Notes: a model not told the origin generated them from the letters alone. 64,000 nucleotides of DNA from Tridacna crocea (GCA_943736015.1 OX031070.1:42184173-42248172), one strand, 5' to 3'; numbered from the stretch's first letter, positions 11,601 through 27,100 are shown. Numbers and translations: made by a program.

Positions 11601-14600
11601 AGATAGTTTATCTTGGTGAGATGAAATTATAAGTTGACTTGACTCTTTCATACCAGTCAGGTCTTATGCATTATGTACCTCGAACCATTTAGATATTTCA
11701 ACTTGGATCACATTTCTTGAAATCTTATAAAATATAAGAGAAATAGAGAGGAATAGAAATCCACATTTTGTTTTCTGTTACTATGAAAAACTTTTGAAAT
11801 AAATCCATGTGCAATAAATTTTGTACTAAATCTTAAAACGGACCAGGGCCCGTATTCACCAACCATTCTTGAGAATATTCTTAGGCTTATTCTTCAGAAT
11901 TTTGCCAATGTGAAAGTAACAGAACGTCTGATTGGCTAAACCAGATGGTTTAGCCAATCAGACGTTCTGTTACTTTCACAGTCAGGAAATCTTGAAGAAT
12001 AAGACCAAGAACGTTCTTGAGAATGGTTGGTGAATACGGGCCCTGGTTTGTATTTTTTAAGTCTATACATCATGATAAAATTTTATGCTCTTTCTAATTG
12101 AAAGCACTTAACTCATTACCAGACGACAAAATTTTAGACGTGTCCAAATAGAAAGCATTTGCAGATGACAAAATAATAGTGACTGCAAATTTGAAATTTG
12201 TTTTGTGAAGGGTAGAAAACATTGTGGGAAAAGGAGAAAATGCTGGTTACCAGTATTTTCTTCTGTTCCCACAATTTTTTCTACCCTGTCACAAATCCTG
12301 TATGTTCAAACAAATTTGATGTCATCTTCAAATGCTTTCAGTTTGGACAAGTCTAAGATTTTGTCATTTGGCAAAGAGTTACATGATAAAAATTGTCAAA
12401 GGGTGTACAAGGTTGAGAGAAAGGAAGAAAATGCTGGTTTCAGGCATTTTCTCCTTTTCCCACAGGGGGGTCCTGCTTGATTTAGTGCTAAAGTGTAGGA
12501 CTGGTAACCTGGTGGCCCTGGGCTTGAGCCTCACTAACAGAAGTGAATCTGTTGATGGAGTGGCCTTAGGCAAGACAGCTTAGTGCCAGAAAAACCCAGG
12601 ACGTACACAAACATGTGACCCGTAGTCATGATGAAATAATGTTGAAGCAGTGTAAAACACAATTCAGTCGATCAATTAACTGTTCAAATTTTAGATTGGT
12701 CCAAATTGAAAGCATTTGCAGATGACAAAATTAATGTGACTCAAAAATTGAAATTTGTTCTGGGAGGGTAGAAAACATTGTGGGAAAAGGAGAAAATGCT
12801 GGTTACCAGCATTTTCTCCTTTTCCCACAATGTTTTCTAAAGGCTTCTTTCTCGGGGTCATTAAAAGTTGGGATTGTGTGGTACAAGGTTAAACATTTTC
12901 AGCCATGTTTTCAGAGGATTTCATTCTCAACATTGTTGTAAAATGGAATTATTCTATGTAGGGTTACTGTATTTACAGATGAAATCTCCGCTGACAGTGG
13001 ACCAGGCCCTGTATGCACGAGATGCACTAGCTAAAGGGATCTATGATAGACTGTTTACATGGATCGTTAAAAAGATAAACTCATCACTTTCCAGCAGGGT
13101 AAGTATATGGCTCTTCAGAGAGTGAGTTCAACCTGTCACTGTGCTAAGCTCTGGTAGCATTATGTTAACATGCAGGGAAAGCTATCTTGGAGTTGCAAGT
13201 TTGAATCCCTTGCTTTGGAAAAACTTTCTGATGATTTTTAAAAGTTATTTGGATGGTACTTGATTCTCTCCCACCAAAGGATATTGTTTTAATTGTTTTT
13301 AATGGGAAAGCAGCCATCTGTTTGTATGATTTTCTTTTTATTATTTATTTATGAGTGGGAATGTGCCCAAAGGTTTTATGTAATGTTTTTTTGTGTGTGT
13401 GTGTTGGAAAGTGGCATTGATTTTGAAGAATTTGCGTTTAGTTAACCAGTTACCACGCAGCAAAATTTTAGACCTATCCATATTGAAAGCATGTGCAGAC
13501 GACAATTTCAAAGTGGCTCAAATGGTGCAATTTTGCCTTGATAGGGTAGAAAACTTTGTAGGAAAAGGAGAAAATGCTGGTTCCAGCATTTTCTCCTTTT
13601 CCCACAATGTTTTCAAAAGGCTTCTTCCTCAGGGGAGTTAAAAGTCGTCATTATGTAGTAAAGGGTTAATGCAACTGAAACTCCTGAATTAGTGTTCTAA
13701 CTGTGGTGACATAAGAGGAATATCTTTACATTGAATATTGTTTAAATTAAAGAAATGCAAGAATGGGTGCAATGACAGTCATGACATCTCTGAGTTCCTT
13801 CTTGATTTGATATTAACTTATTACCAAACAACAAAATTTTAAAGTGATCCAAATTGAAAGCATTTGCTGTTGATGTAATTTTATTAGGTTTAGCTGAATT
13901 GATTGCTGGGCACTTATCAGCACTTTCTACTTGTTCCAGAAGGTTTTAACCCTTTCCCAAACAACAAATTTTGGACCCTTCTAAACCTAAAGAGTTTGCA
14001 GACTACAATTTTAGATTTGGAGAAAATTGTAGAAAGTTCTCAAAAAGGGTAGAAAAAACTGCGGGAAAAGGAGAAATTGCTCGTTACGAGCAATTTCTCC
14101 TTTTCCCACAGTGTTTTCAAAAGACTTGTACTACAGACACGTAAAAACAAGGGCTTGTTTGAGAAAGGGTTAAACTGGCCATTGCCTCAGGAATGTTAAA
14201 ACTCTGGATTGTGTGGTAGAGAGTTAACTCTTTACCAAACAACAAAATTTTAGACTGGTCCAAATTGAAAGAATTTGCAGACAACAAAATAAATGTGAGG
14301 AAAGAATTGAAATTTGTTTTAGGGAAGGGAAAACAACATTGTAAGAAAAGGAGAAAATGCAGGTTACCAACATTTTCTCCTTGTCGCACAATATTTTCTA
14401 AAGGATTCTTTCATAGGAGTGTTAAAAGCCGGGATTGTGTGGTAGACAGTAAACCTTTGACAATACAATGCTGACTTTTGACACCCCTGAAAAAGAAGCC
14501 TTTTGAAAACATAGTGGGAAAAGAAGAAAATGCTGGTAACTAGTATTTTCTCCTTTTCCCACAATGTTTGCTAATACTGAAATTGTCATCTGCAAATGCT

Positions 14601-17600
14601 TTCAGTTGGGACAAGGCTAGAATTTTGTTGTCTGGTAAAGGGTTAAACAACACAGTATTAGATGCTACACTAATACTTGCTTATCTACAAAATGCGCTAG
14701 ATTTGGATAAGGTGTTCAATAAAGCCTCATTTTAGACATATCTTTGTGACAATTTTTTCAGGCTCGTCAAAAATGTTCCCTGATGGGACTGCTAGACATC
14801 TATGGGTTTGAGATATTCCAGTCTAATTTGTAAGTAATCTTATTTCGTATTTTGTGTCAGATTTACACGAACCATGTTCTTTGAAAAGAGGATTTAATGC
14901 ATAAAGGCATTGACCCAGGTTAGCATGTACAGTGCTGCTGACCTGATTGGAAACATTTGCTATTGGTCAATTTTCTGCATGTCAGAGGACCAGTCTATTT
15001 CATGACTCACTTGGATGTCAGGAAAAATCGACTTAATGGATCAATGATATAATTTTTTGTAGAGTATTATCAAGTTACATTAACGCACAAAGTGCTGAAA
15101 CCGAGTTAAGTTGTTTTCGCGGAAAAAGACCTAGACTGCACAGAATGTGTAGTCTGATCTTGTTTCTACATTGTCCACTACTTTGGTACATATTCTTGTT
15201 ATAACATCAATGAAAATTTGTTACTGCGGATTCTTTTCATAATCGAAGCGGGCCATTATTTTAGTGTTAAGCCCTCTTGCAAGAGCCTTGCTCAAAATTT
15301 GTTACATACTGAAATAGCCCATTACCAAACAAACATTGACTAGCCCACACAGCTCAATAGGTAAAGGAGAAAAAACCTGTAAATGCTAAGTACTATTATG
15401 AATTTTTATGAATTTTCTCTAATTCAATCATCTTTTACTAGTTTTGAACAGTTTTGCATCAACTACTGCAATGAGAAACTTCAGCAGCTATTTATAGAAC
15501 TGACCTTGAAATCCGAACAAGAAGAGTATCAAAGGGAGGGAATCCAGGTAGGTTTTGAAAACAAATCCCTTCATTAGGATTATAACTATTTTCCAATCTT
15601 CAGATGCCTTCAGTCTTTGCATTTCTGAAATCTTGAGATCTTGTTAACCCTTTACCACGCAATCTCACGTTTTGATGACCTAATAGAAAAAAAGCTTTCA
15701 AAAACATTGTTGGAAAAGGAGAAAATGCTGGTAGCCAGCATTTTCTCCATTTTCAACAGTGTTGTCTGACCCTCTCATAATTAATTTCAATTTTTGAGTC
15801 ATACTGATATTGTTGTCGGCAAATGTTTTCAATTTGGACCAGTAAAGAATTTTGTCTTCTGGTCTTGTTACAAATTGTCGATAAAAAACATTGTGGGAAA
15901 AGGAGAAAATGCTGGTTACCAGCATTTTCTCCTTTTTGCACAATGTTTTCAAAAGGCTTCTTTCTCAGGGTTGTCAAAAGTAGGGATTGTGTGGTAATGG
16001 GTTAAGAACATTCACTTCTTAGTTATAAATTGTCGATTGTTTACAATTCTATCTTTTTGCCAAACGAGGCAACTAAAGCCTATGATATCATTACTGGAAT
16101 TAGAGAAAATTCAGGTAATTTTTTGTTCCGGCAAATGCTTGCAATTTGGACAAGTCTTTACCAAAAGTTCTTTGGGCTATTTACCTGGGGCCTTTTAAAG
16201 CCACTATGGGAGAAAAGAGTAAATGCTGGTGGCCAGTATTTTCTCAATTTTCCACCATGTTTTTAGGTTCATCATTAAATTCATGATTGGGTTACTCTCT
16301 ACAAAGCTGCCATTGCGGCCAATTCTATAATTTTGGTCTTAAGTAAAGTATTTAACAAAAGGGGAGATTATTTTTTACAATTTTACAGTGGGAACCAGTT
16401 CAGTACTTTAACAACAAGATTATTTGTGACCTGATTGAATCCAGACCCCTGGGCATCATTTCTGTCATGGTAAGTGTTTGTTAAATATATTAGCCATGCT
16501 TTGTTGAAAGCGGGACTTAATGCATAAAATAATGCATAATAACTTAATGCTACAAAACCAATCAACCCAGGTTAGCCTGTGCAGCCCATGCAATGTGATT
16601 TTGGATGATACTTTTTGCTCTTGGGCAATTTTTGGTATGCCAAAGGACCACTCTACCTCATGATTCAATCGTTTGTTAGCCAAAATGGATTCTCTGATTA
16701 TGATTCAATTAATTAATCCTTTCCCAAACAACAAATTTTGGACTCTTCCAAACTGAAAGAGTTTGCAGACAACAATTTTAGATTTTGAGAAAATGGCAGA
16801 AAGTTCTCAAAAAGGGTAGAAAACACTGTGGAAAAAGGAGAAATTGCTCTTAATGAGCAATTTCTCCTTTTCCCACGGGGTTTTCTAAAGACTTTTACTG
16901 CAGACACCTAAAAACCAGGGCTTGTTTAGGAAAGGGTTAAGGTAGTGGACCCATGATAGAAAGCCGCTATTTACACTATAATGTTTTTTAACAAAATCTG
17001 CTATGATTAAAAATGAGTATTATTGTACTGCTTTTACCGAGCCACTTTTTCTTTTTTTTTTTCCTTCTTAGAATTATCATTTATAAACCTTAAACCACTA
17101 TATTTTCATTACAAAGGAAGATGGTAATTAACTCCCTTTTCTGGAAAATTACAAAAGTATCAACAAGTAATTTCAAGATAGACATCAAAGAAATTTCTGG
17201 TCGATTAAAAATGTGCAAAAGTATCATGTCTGTACATATGCCTACATGTACTTATCAGCTATCAAGAAATTTTATTCCATGTTGCACTAAAAGTGTTATG
17301 GGTTTACTACCTTAAGGAGATGGCTTAGGCCACCCTTTGCTAGAGTGTAGCTCAATTTAATATATTTGTTCTCCTTCATCCTAAAATGTTTCTAGATAGG
17401 TATAGATCTTTAGCATCTTCTGGTGTATCTGGATGGATGGATGGATGGATGGATGGATGGATGGATGGATGGATGGATGGGTGGGTGGATGGATGGATTG
17501 ATCGATTGTAAATAGTTTTTGTCTGACAAGTTTTTGGTTTTTGTTCGTTTTACATTTTTTCATAAAATTCCTGACTTTAGGATGAAGAATGCTTGAGACC

Positions 17601-20600
17601 AGGTGATACGACAGATCAGACTTTCCTGGATAAGCTGTCAGGAATGATCGGGAAACATCCTCACTTTGTCAGCCATAGTGTCACAGATACCAGCACCAGG
17701 AAAACTATCGCTAGAGATGTAAGTCAGCTTTCAACAACCCTTTCCCTAACAATCCCCGTATTTTACAACCCTAATATCGAAGCCTTTTGAAAACATTGTG
17801 GGAAAAGGAGAAAATGCTGGAAACCAGCATTTTCTCCTTTTCCCACAATGTTTTCTACCCTGCTGGAAACAAGTTTAAAATCCAAATTGTTTTCTACCCT
17901 GCTGGAAACAAGTTCCAAATCCAAATTCAGTTTTTGATTCACATTTATTTTGTCGTCTGCAAGTGCTTTAAATTTGGACCAGTCTAAAATTTTGTTGTTT
18001 GGTAAAGGTTAAAGATTTGACTTATTAGAGAAAGATCTTACATTTATTCTTGAGAGGAAAAAAACTATCTTTGCAGTCTGGTTTTCATCTACACAACCCA
18101 CAGAAGCAAGTTCACCTTTTACCACACAAACCAAGTTTTAATAACCTATAGGAAGAAGGGTTTTACCTTTGTAAATATACATTTGATAATTTTTCTCACA
18201 TTTAGATTGTCTCAGAATGCTTTCAATATCCAGGGGTCTAAAATGATGCATGTATTAATCCATTACCACACAATCCCTTTTCTTGACGATCCTGAGAAAG
18301 AAACATTCAGAAAACATTGTAGGAAAAGGAGAAAATGCTGGTTACCAGCATTTTCTCCTTTTCCCACAATGTTTTTTACGCTTCACAAAACAAATTTCAA
18401 ATTATCAGTCACTTTCATTTTGTCGTCTGCAAATGCTTTCGATTTGGACAAACCTAAAATACTGTAGTTTGGTAATGAGTTAACTAGTAAGGATTTTAAT
18501 TTATCATGGAGCAGGTTTGCAACTTTATCCCTTTACAATACAATCTGGAGCCATAATGACCCAAAGGAGGAAAACTTTTGAAAACATTAAAAAAAAAAAG
18601 TGAGAACCAACATTTTCTATCCTTTCAGTGAGTTTTCTATCCTTTCAATGACATTATTTTTTTCATTTCAGTCACGTCATTTGTTGTCTGCAGAAACCTT
18701 TAATTAGGACAAGTCTAGAATTTTGCTATTTGATTATACTAAACTATTTGGACATTTAATTGAATGTGTAAAATAAATCTGATCATTCTAGGAATTTCGT
18801 CTGCTGCACTATGCTGGTGATGTAACCTACAACATTAAGGGATTCTTGGATAAAAACAATGATTTATTGTTCAGAGACCTAAAAGAGGTAAGAAAGGATT
18901 TTGTCCCCAAAAACTGCTTCATTATCAAATATTGTGATTAACACCACCACTACCACCACTTATACAACAACTACTTCTACTACATGTACTACTACTACAT
19001 GTACTAACAACTCCTTCAACTTCTACTACTTTTATCTTTGTTTATTTGTTGGTGGTGTTATTTATGGTCTGTAATGTTCTTGGAATAAGTATATTTGCTT
19101 GGCTTAGAATGTCATAGCACTGTGGATTCAAAAAATTAGTTGCTGCCCCCCAGACTTATTTGTAGTGGATAACTTTGAAAACTTCTTTGAAAATATGTAT
19201 GGCTAATATCACCTAACTCTGTGCCACATGATGAATATGTATACCTGTCCAAATTAAAGCATTTGCAGATGACATTGTAAATGATGCTCAGATGATGGCC
19301 TTTGTTTGTGATAAGGTAGGAAACATTTTGGGAAAAGGAGAAAATGCTAGCTACCAGCTTTTTAGCTCACCTTAGCACAAAGTGCTAAAGGTGAGCTATT
19401 TTGATCTCCCAACGTCAGGCGTTCATCTACAATTTCTTTAAACATTTTCTTCTCCTAAAATACTGGGCCAATCTTGATGAAACTTGGCAGGGATGTTTCT
19501 TGGGTGAAGCTCTACCAAAATTGTTCAAAGAAAGAACAAAGAAGGAAAACTTTAAACATTTTCTTCTCTGAAACTTGATGGCATGGAGCTTTGATATAAA
19601 GCTGTAGTCTAAGATGAGTGCTCCAAGGCCAATGGCCCTCTTGTTTTCTGTTGCCTTTGGTGGTTTGAGAAGCCTTTTCCATAGAGTTGAGACCCAGGGA
19701 TTGTTTTGTTTAAACTTAATTTTTCTCTCAATTGCAGGCAATGAGTGCAACGACAAACATCATTACCAAACAGTGTTTTCCCAAAGATGAACTCATGAGC
19801 AAAAAGCGACCAGACACTGTAAGTTGACTGTTTATTTTCTGTCGATTCTTTCTCAAATGACAAAATGTTATACCTGTCCACAGTCAAAGCTGTTGCAGGT
19901 AACAAAGTAAATAAAGGTCAAATGATCAAAGTTGTCTCTGCAGAAGCAGAAAACATTGTGGATAAGGGAGAAAATGCGGGTCATGAGCATGTTCTCCTCC
20001 CAAAATGTTTTCAGAAAGCTTTTTTCTCGTTAAAACTTGAGATTGTATGCACAAGGGTTAACATAGCATCAAACGACAGATTCTTTAACTGGTTCATTAT
20101 GGAAGAATCTTCAGTTGAATTATTACTGGTAATTGTGACTTAAATCTTGCGATTTGTCTCTGAATTTGCAGAAAAGATTGTAGGAAAGAAAGAAAATACT
20201 GGTTACCAGCATTTTCTTCCTTTCCTACTGTGTTTTCAAAAGGCTTCTTCCTTGTGGTCATTAAAATTTAGGATGATGTAGGAAAGAGTTAACTATTCAC
20301 TTATCCTGTTTCATTGGTTCATATGATGAATATGAATGATTTGGAAATTATAATATGGAAAAATTGATAAAACTGTACTTACTAGTTGCATATCCATCAC
20401 TGGAGCAAAATCACAAATTTGCCGTTTGTGTGTAGGTCTGTCCATTGTTCAGTGTGCTTTATCTTTCCATTGGTCCGTCTGGTTGAATCTGGTAAAAAGT
20501 CAAAATCTTTAAGAGCCAGCTTGATAGAACTGCAAATGCCTTAACTCTTTACCAGACAACAAAATTTAGACCTAGTCCAAATTGAAAGCAATTGCAGACG

Positions 20601-21139
20601 ATAAAATAGATGTGACAGAAAAATTGAACTCTGATTTTGGATTTGGTTCCCAGCATTTTCTCCATTCCCACAGTGTTTTCAAAAGCTGGTTTTTTTTCTT
20701 CATGGTTGTTAAGAAATGTGATTGTTACAGGAAGGATTAACGTGAATAGAATCTGAAATATTACTTATGTTGATATCTTTAAAGGCTGCAACCCAGTTTA
20801 AAGTGAGCCTGGCCCAGTTAATGGACATTCTGATGTCGAAAGAGCCGTCCTATGTGCGCTGCATCAAACCCAATGAGTACAAAAAGGCTGGACAGTTTGA
20901 CGAGAAAATTGTCAGCCATCAAGTGAAATATTTGGGTCTCATGGAGAATCTGCGGGTCCGCAGGGCTGGGTTTGCTTACAGACGACCGTATGAAGTATTC
21001 CTGAAAAGGTAAGAGCTTTCATTTTGTTCTATTTAGCATTGATACTTTTGGAGAAAACCAGTGTTATTATACCCCCGCAAAACGAATGTTTTCGGGAGTA
21101 TACTGGAATCGGCCTGTCTGTCTGTGTGTTCAAAAGTCA

Positions 21140-21173
<34 letters not shown>

Positions 21174-24100
21174 GTACAAAATACTGTCAAAGCACTGGTG
21201 GGGATATAGAGTCACATTCCGTGACAGCTCTAGTTTCATTGCCTTGTTGTGTTCTGCGCTGCATTCATGGAAATACTTAGATATTTTCTTGTTTTTGAAG
21301 ATACTTACTTCAATTGTGGGTTTTCATTTGCTATCAAACAAGGAACTCATCAAAAAAATTTTTGACTATGATTATCTTCATTGTTTTGACTCTTTCATTT
21401 TCACAAAAAAGGAACTGAACTTGAGTGTTTGCACCCATGTGCAGTACTTTTTCTTTTTCAAATCTTTACCACATAATCCAGAATTTTTACAACCATGAGG
21501 AAATGGGCCTTTGAAAACAGTGTGGGAAAAAGGAGAAAAAACTAGTAAACAATTTTTTGTCCTGTTCCGACAATTCTACTCTTTGAAAAAATAGGTATCT
21601 TTTTTTGAGTAACATTTACTTTGATGTCTGCAAATCCTTTCAGTTTTGACAAGTCTACAATTTTGTTACTTGGCAAGAGTTAACCCTTTACCACAAAATG
21701 ACGACTTTTGACGACCCTGAGGAAGAAGCCTTTTGAAAACATTGTGGGAAAAGAAGAGAATGCTGGTAACCAGCATTTTCTCCTTTTCCCACAATGTTTT
21801 CTGCCCTATCAAAGGGAAATTGAGTCATTTGAGCCACCATGAAATTGTCATCTGCAAATGCTTTCAATTTGGATTGGTCTAAAATTTTGCCATGAGGTAA
21901 ATAGTTAATACAGGATCATCTACTGAATAGTTGGAATTTGATTATTTTCGTTTATTTATCGTCGATACCGGTTGTCCATCTGAGCGACGCCCCCCCCAGA
22001 AGACGGTTAGTTGTTACGGGGGATAGGTCAAGGATACAGGACGAAACTACTGAGAATTCCGCTTGGTTCTTTAACATGCTCAGTGTGTAGCACCGTCACA
22101 CGGGACATCGGTTTAATGTCTCATCCGAAACAATTGTAATTTTTAGTTGGCCAGCCGGGGATTCGAACCCGCAACCTGTAGGACATTGTGTTCACAAGTC
22201 CTACGCTCTACCTACTGAATTATATTGGCTGGTGAAAAACAGTTGGAAGAAACAAATGTTTCTATTTATAGATATAAAAGTTTGTGCCCAGCTACATGGC
22301 CTCAGTATCCTGGCTCAGCAAAAGACGGGGTCCAAACCTTAGTATCCTACCTACAGTATGGAGAGAATGATTATAGAATGGGAAAGTAAGTTTTTTTTGT
22401 TTGCCATTGTTTTTTTCTAACCCTGTGTTAAGTTTTAAAACTCAGGGGAAGGAAACCATTGAAAATATTGTAGGAAAAGGCGAAAATGCAGGTGACCAAC
22501 ATTCGATTTCTCTTTGCCATTGTTGTGTTTTTTCTTTAGCCTTTATTAAATGGTTCTGTGTTTTAACAATCTTTAGAAAACATTGCTGGAAAAGCAGAAT
22601 ATGCTTGTAGTGATTTCTCTTTGGAATTGTTTTATTTCCTAAACTCTTTACCAAAAGGTTCCCGGTTTTAGCTGTCCAAAAAGGGTTTTTGAATACATTA
22701 TGGGAAAAGGAGAAAATGCTGTTGGCCAGCATTTTCTCCTTTTCCCAAAATGTTTTCAATCCCACCTAAGATGGATCCCATCATCAGGGGTCCAGTGTGG
22801 CTTGATGATAAAGTGTAGGACTCGCATCATGGAGGTCAGAAGTTTGAGCCTCATCGAAAGCATAATTTTTTTTTATGGAAGTGTCATTGGGCAAGACAGC
22901 TCAGAGCCATAGCATAGTACAATGGAAAGCCAGGACATACATGTACACAAATATGTGAGCTGACACAGTGGTTTGTCTAAATGTTGAAATTAGCATTAAA
23001 CAACATTCATTTAACCCATTACCACACAAACCCTACTTTTGAAGACCCTGAGAAAGCCTTTAGAAAACATTGTGGGAAAAGGAGAAAATGCTGGTAACCA
23101 GCATTTTCTCCTTTTCCCACAATGTTTTCTACCCTTCAAAAGCCAAATTTCAAATTTTCAGTCAATTTAATTTTGTCGTCTGCAAATGCTTTTGATTTGG
23201 ACAAGCCCAAAATACTGTCGTTGTAATGAGTTAACTCTTTACCCCATAAGGCATTTTTTTGGTATCTCTAATTGACCATTAATAACAGCAAGGATGAAAC
23301 CGTTTCTTATGTGTATATGACACCTTTCGATAGCATAGAAAACATTGTGACAAAAGGTGAAATTGCTTGTCACGAGCAATTTCACCATTTGCCACAATGT
23401 TTTCCAAAGGCTCCTACAAGCAGTGCGTAGAAATGAGTATCTATGGAGTAAAGGGTTAATCAAATTCTCTCCTTCAGGACCAAGCTGTTTATACGATTTC
23501 CTAGAATTTTATTCGCTACCGAAGATGCATTCCAGCAAAGAAAGCACGAACTTGCGACACAGATTCAGGCTAAATATAGAGCATTCCATCAACAAAAAAT
23601 ATATCGGCGTATGAAACTTTCAGGTAGGCATTTAGAGCAGTTTCTATATAAATTTAATCTGTTTAGCCTTTTCCCAAACAATATCTGGTTTTTACGACTC
23701 TTGAGATAGAAGCCTTTTGAAAACATTACGGGAAAAGGAGAAAATGCTGGTAACCAGCATTTTCTCCTTTTCCCACAATGTTTTCTATCCTGCTGGAAAC
23801 AAATTTCAATTTTTGAGGTATATTTATTTTGTGGTCTGCAAGTGCTTTCAAGTTGGACCAGTCTAAAATTTTGTCGTTTAGTAAAGGGTTAATAACCTTG
23901 AAGGCTTGCTGTAAGAACTTTGTAATTACACAGGGGAGAAATCATAGGCAAAAATTGTATAGACTGTAATGAAAAAAACAACTACTTGTAAACAATTACC
24001 TGGTTTTTCCTTGAAAGGGTAGGAAATACTTGTTGGAAATGGAGAAAATGCTTGTTACCAGCATATACTCCTTACCCATGCTCTTTTCAGAAGCCCTTAA

Positions 24101-27100
24101 CTCTTTCCCAAACTAGCCCTGGTTTTTACGTGTCTGCAGTACAAGTCTTTACAAGTCTTTAGAAAACACTGTGGTAAAAGGAGAAATTGCCCGTAGTGAG
24201 CTATTTCTCCTTTTCCCCCACTGTTTTCTAGCCTATTGGAAAAGTTTCTGCTGTTCTAATCAAATTCCAAATTGTCATCTGCAAACACTTTGAGTTTGGG
24301 ACAGTCTAAAATTTGTCATTTGGGAAAGGGTTAAAGTCATGACTGATACTGAAAAAAAAATTTAATGTTTTTATTCTCCTAGTGCCATCTTATCTTTCTT
24401 TACAGCGATTCTGGTACAATGTCACTGGAGACGGTATCTAGCCAAGAAGCTGCTAGAGAGACGAAGATGGGCAGCAAGGGTCATTAGGAAGTATGTTTTA
24501 ATTAATTTATAGAAAATAGTAAAGACCTCTGTGTGACTCTTTACCAGATAACAAAATTTTAGACTTGTCATAACTCTTTACTCCATAGATACTCATTTCT
24601 ATGCATTGCTTGTGGGAGCCTTTGGAAAACATTGCGGCAAAAGGTGAAATTGCTCGTGACGAGCAATTTCACCTTTTGCCACAATGTTTTCTATGCCATC
24701 AAAAGGTGTCATATACACATAAGAAACTGCTTCATCCTTGCTGTTATTTAGGGTCAGTTAGAGATACCATAGAAATACCTTATGGGGTAAAGGGTTAACT
24801 CTTTGCCAAACGAAAAAATATTAGACTGGTACAAATTGAGAGCATTCACAGACAACAAAATAAATGTTACTAAATAGTTGAAATTTGATTTTAGGAAGGA
24901 AGAAAACATTGTGGGAAATGTTATTGTCATGTCTCTGGTTTCGTTATTAACATCATTGTGAAAAAACATTGCAATATCTCTTTAATTAATGAAGATGTTA
25001 ACTTCAAATAAGGTCAAGTTTTAAAGTATCAAAAGGGAAGCCTATACAGCAATGGCAGGTAACTATCAGTGTATTTTTGACCCAGTTTTGCCCTTTTCAA
25101 CTTATAAGTTTCACCAAAAATCATGCACTTGCAGTCAAGCTTTGGCACATTCGTGTGGTGCTCTCGTTTTCTGACTGGTTAGAGAGAGCATTTCATATTG
25201 CAACATGAATAATCATTCTTAGCTCACCTGAGTATCGAATTCATAGTAGTATTCTTAGCTCACCTGAGTATCGAATTCAAAGTAGTATTCTTAGCTCACC
25301 TGAGTATCGAATTCATAGTAGTATTCTTAGCTCACCTGAGTATCGAATTCAAAGTAGTATTCTTAGCTCACCTGAGTATCGAATTCATAGTAGTATTCTT
25401 AGCTCACCTGAGTATCGAATTCAAAGTAGTATTCTTAGCTCACCTGAGTATCGAATTCATAGTAGTATTCTTAGCTCACCTGAGTATCGAATTCATAGTA
25501 GTATTCATCCAACAAGTGATGTAATTTTCTTAGTCTTTTGGTATACATGTAATAGCAGAAAAGGTTTATCCCTCTTCTAACTCATTACCAAACGACAATA
25601 TTTTACGCTTGTCCAAATCAAAAGCATTTGCAGACGACAAAATAAAAGTGACTGAAAATTTGAAATTTGTTTTGTGAAGAGTAGAAAACATTGTGGGAAA
25701 AGGAGAAAATGCTGGTTACCAGCATTTTCTCCTTTTCCCACAATGTTTTCTAAAGGCTTCCTTTCTCAGGGTCGTCAAAAGTAGGGATCGTGTGGTAATG
25801 GGTTAAAGGAGTAAATTGTATATTTGAATTTCAAATTTGAAATCATTTGCAGATGACACATTAATATAAATCTGACAAAGGGTCTCTTTGTTGAAAGGAT
25901 TGAAAACTTTGTGAAAAGAAGGCGAAATGCTTGTTACTAGCATTTTTTCCTTTTCCAGCAATGTTGCAAATGTTTGCCTTACCAGGGTTGTTAATACATG
26001 TGACTGTTTCATAAAGGTTTTAATCTTAGAAAAATACTCAACATTATTTCAGATTCGTCAAGGGATTCAAGTACAGAAATGATCCAGAGTGTGAGGAAAA
26101 CAGAGAGTTCATTAAATACACAAAGATCAACTTCCTGTCTCGCCTGGCAAAGTGTGCACCAAAAAGTGTTCTGGATAAGTCTTGGATGACAGCACCTAAA
26201 TTACTGCACGAGGTCTGTTACACCTAAATGTATTACGTGCAATGTGCATGTACAGTATATTGTACACTTTGGTGTACTTTTAGTTTCAATTGTTTAACCA
26301 CATAGCTTCTAAGCTTGAATCATTGAACATTTGTGGACAGTCTTGATCAAAATCAGACTTCATAGAGCATGCAGTTCTACTCTGCATGGTCGGACAGTTC
26401 CTTTTTGGGGGTGAAGGGGGACAAGTAAAAGTATTTTATATGTTAGAATATTGTGAATTTTTCTTCATTTACATAAATAAAGAAAGTAAGGCTCAAAGTT
26501 AAACGAAAAATTGAAAAAAAAAAAGGTGAAAGCGTTCCCAATGTTACTATCAAAATTTGGGATTGAACCTGTCTCTGCAATAGCTACATACATGTACAAT
26601 TTCTACACACTCTTTGGAAAACAGATTTATTGTAGCTTTTGTAACTCTTTACCAAACAACCAAATTTTAGACTGGTCCAAACTAAAAGCATTTCAAGGCA
26701 ACAATTTCAGTGTGGCTCAGATGGTGCAATTTTTGTTTGACAGGGAAGAAAACATTGTGGGAAAAGGAGAAAATGCTGGTAACCAGCATTTTCTCTTTTT
26801 CCCACAATGTTTTCTCAAGGCTTCTTACCCAGGGGTGTTAAAAGTCGGGATTGTGTGGTTTAAGAGTTAAGATTTATATCAAGCGATTTGTTGTAAAATA
26901 TGATCATTATTTCTAAAACCGAGTGACTTACAAGGTGTAATCCTTCTTTGAGCAGAAGAAAATTTGGACCCAGGTCAGCCAATACTGACTTTGGTTGATA
27001 CTTTTTGCAGACTCATTTAAATGCGTGTACGGTCAAAACATTTTAGTGTTGAAAGCTTGCAAAATTTATTTTTACATGTAAAACAAAACAACATTTCAGA

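Noticed and set aside
17381-17563. H-P-S-I repeat open frame
   Set aside because: Translation of the GGAT microsatellite.
21061-21498. 145-residue open frame rich in C-L-S-V
   Set aside because: A product of the CTGT microsatellite in a dispersed repeat; MYO1C introns continue through it.
22150-22240. Functional tRNA gene on the - strand
   Set aside because: A and B boxes are present, but stems are imperfect and repeat sequence continues on one side.
25219-25506. CRISPR-like direct repeats (also 43160-43479)
   Set aside because: Units are directly head to tail with no spacers, no cas genes are present, and the genome is eukaryotic.
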